From NCBI RefSeq assembly GCF_014904065.1, contig NZ_JACXJG010000017.1, forward strand, positions 86,464-95,103: a stretch of DNA of 8,640 nucleotides, written 5' to 3'. The stretch comes from Gulosibacter sediminis. Its GTDB lineage: Bacteria > Actinomycetota > Actinomycetes > Actinomycetales > Microbacteriaceae. How positions within the stretch are numbered: position 1 is the stretch's first letter; every line of letters starts with the position of its first letter. This document shows positions 7,332 through 8,640 of the stretch, piece after piece. A program made the translations under genes and the position numbers. The notes beneath the pieces were generated by a model. It worked only from the letters and a program-made list of their open reading frames with translations, was not told the origin of the DNA and ran no database searches.

Positions 7332-7469
7332 GGATCTTGAACGGAGTCCCAGGACGCCGCGGTGTTCGATCTCTATTATCTCTCAATCACCTCAATTTTG
7401 GTCAACGCTCCCTCGCGATATCCAACTGACCACGAGGATGGCGCGACTACGGTTCTTTGTGCACTGCCA
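7332..7469. other. Intergenic gap between gajB and relaxase gene (convergent)
   Basis: This 138-bp gap is AT-richer than the relaxase side. It carries the mirror sequence TCTCTATTATCTCT (about 7370-7384 region), which includes TCTATTAT at 7372-7379, an 8-mer also found at 3846-3853 at the other end of the gajAB segment. No strong terminator hairpin with T-run is seen, although two convergent genes end here. The composition shift back to high GC occurs at its right end. A 62-codon frame from 7362 runs into the relaxase antisense strand and is not supported. Confidence 0.5.
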
Positions 7470-8640
7470 TTACAGGCCGAGTTGGTGAGTCGCTTGGACG
7501 GCGGGGCGCTCACGCACGTCCTCGGTGGTCGGGCGGGTCAGTGTTCGTAGTGCTGTTTCGGCCCGGGCGTGGTCGATTCTCTGCGCCGTGCCTTGCGGCG
7601 GGGCTCCGAGCGGCTCGGTGCCGGTGATCTGGTAGCGGTCACGGTAGGCGGCGACGACCAGGGCGCGGCGTCGCCACTGCTGCCGCCCCCGCCCATCGGC
7701 TGGGATCGGACCGAGTGCCGTTGTCCATGGCTCTTGCGTGTGGAGGGCGGTGTCGAGGACGGCTTCTGCTCGGGTTTCGATGAGGTGTCGGCGCTCGGTC
7801 AGGGCTTGTTGCATGTCGGGGGTCATGGGGCCGGTGGCTTCGGGGATCAGCCCGGCGATGAGGCGCGGGGCCTGGCGGGTGCGGCCGGAGCCGGCGGGGC
7901 GGGTGGTGGCGTGGGTGAGGCGGTGGTGGATGACGGAGGCGATGTCGTCGGCGTCGGCGAATCCGCGAGCCTTGATGAGGCGTGGCAGGAGGGTGTCGAC
8001 GTTGTGGTGGTTGGCTTCGGCCCGGCGCAGTTCCGCAGTCAACGCGCCGAAGGCGTCGGAGTCGATCACGGCGTCTGCTTGGTCGGTGGTCAGGCCGCTG
8101 GTCGTGACGAGGGTGGTCCAGCGGTCGTGTTGGGCTGCGGCGGCGATGGTTTCGTATTCGGCGGCGAGTTGGGCGATCGAGCCCCACCGGTCCTGCTCGG
8201 CGGTGATGGTCTCGTGCGCCGACAGCTCAGCACCGCTGTGTTGGAGCACGCCGTAGAGGACCGTGCGGGCGGTCGCGTCCGGGTTGTCGCCCGGATGCGC
8301 GGTGGCGTGGTCGTCGGAGCGGTCGAGGATGACGTAGGCATGGTTCGATTCGCGTCCGCGCGTCATCGCGACATACAGGTTCTCCCTCGTGGTGGTGGGT
8401 TCGACGAGGACGTGGGCGGTGTCGGTGGTGATGCCTTGGGCGCGGTGGGCGGTGACGGCGTAGCCGAGGTCGACGTGCTCGGCCACGTAGTCGGCGGGCA
8501 GGACGATGCTGTTGCCGAACCGGGCCCCGGGTGGGCGGATCGTGACCGACCCGTCGTCATGCACGGCGGTGATGGTCCAGGTTTGGCCGTTGCGGACCCA
8601 GCCGTGCCGGTTCCGCAGCCGCCGGTCGTTGCGGCGGGTG
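7470..8640 (-). CDS. MobF-type conjugative relaxase/helicase (TraA/TrwC-like), C-terminal part, 5' end outside window
   Basis: The frame is open to the right edge; a GTG at 8564 is internal, because the preceding codons (TRRNDRRLRN...GWVRNGQTW) continue the typical family sequence. Visible are the end of the RecD/TraI-like SF1B helicase domain, with ADYVAEH, the motif V-like AVTAHRAQG (8459-8433) and the motif VI-like LYVAMTRGRES, followed by a ~280-residue Arg/Ala/Thr-rich, largely helical C-terminal region. The HUH nicking domain and Walker motifs lie off-window. Such proteins in actinobacteria usually exceed 1000 residues; they nick at oriT and unwind the strand transferred by type IV secretion. 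Its presence marks the region as plasmid- or ICE-derived. It converges with gajB and is much richer in GC, so it has a different history from gajAB. Whether the upstream part is intact is unknown. Confidence 0.88.
   Translation of the reverse strand, partial: TRRNDRRLRNRHGWVRNGQTWTITAVHDDGSVTIRPPGARFGNSIVLPADYVAEHVDLGYAVTAHRAQGITTDTAHVLVEPTTTRENLYVAMTRGRESNHAYVILDRSDDHATAHPGDNPDATARTVLYGVLQHSGAELSAHETITAEQDRWGSIAQLAAEYETIAAAAQHDRWTTLVTTSGLTTDQADAVIDSDAFGALTAELRRAEANHHNVDTLLPRLIKARGFADADDIASVIHHRLTHATTRPAGSGRTRQAPRLIAGLIPEATGPMTPDMQQALTERRHLIETRAEAVLDTALHTQEPWTTALGPIPADGRGRQQWRRRALVVAAYRDRYQITGTEPLGAPPQGTAQRIDHARAETALRTLTRPTTEDVRERPAVQATHQLGL

Larger units (their letters stand above)
3815..8640. 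mobile_element. Putative mobile island in comM (left end at ~3815; right end outside window)
   Basis: Three things define it: the abrupt end of comM homology, the start of lower-GC sequence with a phage-defence pair, and a conjugative relaxase further right. Hand counts of GC in 60-bp samples are 48/60 at 2521-2580 (dprA), 32/60 at 4921-4980 (gajA) and 51/60 at 7861-7920 (relaxase), so the island itself is a mosaic. No transposase, integrase, clear terminal inverted repeat or duplicated target site is visible, because only one end is present. comM is a known insertion site for AbaR/Tn7-like islands in Acinetobacter; whether this element is related cannot be told. The exact left boundary lies somewhere in 3815-3850. 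Confidence 0.6.

Noticed and set aside
7362..7550. 62-codon plus-strand frame after gajB as a third island gene
   Set aside because: Its last ~80 bp are antisense to the relaxase gene, there is no Shine-Dalgarno sequence, and no recognisable protein features.
1..8640. CRISPR array, tRNA or rRNA genes
   Set aside because: No regularly spaced repeats and no tRNA-like or rRNA-like segments were noticed on either strand.

Overview
The window comes from a very GC-rich actinobacterium, most likely of the Microbacteriaceae type. The support is strong GC bias in the housekeeping genes, the conserved comM-dprA-xerC order on one strand, and a surface protein ending in an LAETG sorting signal of the kind used by class E sortases of high-GC Gram-positives. 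The genus cannot be fixed from the sequence.

Layout. Positions 1-917 (+) hold the C-terminal 300 or so codons of a cell-wall-anchored protein with a Thr/Pro stalk, cut by the window edge. Converging on it is a minus-strand block, comM remnant -> dprA -> xerC (3814 down to 956). dprA and xerC look intact. A 13-bp perfect inverted repeat lies between them and contains the xerC start codon. comM keeps only its last ~211 codons. Homology stops abruptly at the Walker B Asp-Glu (about 3814), so the Lon-like domain and Walker A are absent from the window.

From about 3815 rightwards the sequence is foreign to the comM locus. A ~240-bp non-coding stretch leads to two complete plus-strand genes, gajA (OLD-like ATPase/TOPRIM nuclease, 4053-5648) and gajB (UvrD-like SF1 helicase, 5649-7331). 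They abut with no spacer and form a complete Gabija anti-phage system. Their base composition is visibly lower in GC than both flanks (53% in a hand-counted 60-bp sample against 80-85% in samples from dprA and the relaxase). After a 138-bp gap comes the C-terminal part of a large MobF-type conjugative relaxase/helicase (7470 to beyond 8640, minus strand).

Interpretation. A mobile, probably conjugative, island appears to sit in comM, with Gabija as cargo at its left end. Gabija is a described system. The less ordinary points are its position at a broken competence-helicase gene, the composition mosaic between Gabija and relaxase, and the hairpin over the xerC start. The right end of the island, its integrase or transposase and the 5' half of comM all lie outside the window, so the insertion mechanism cannot be decided here.
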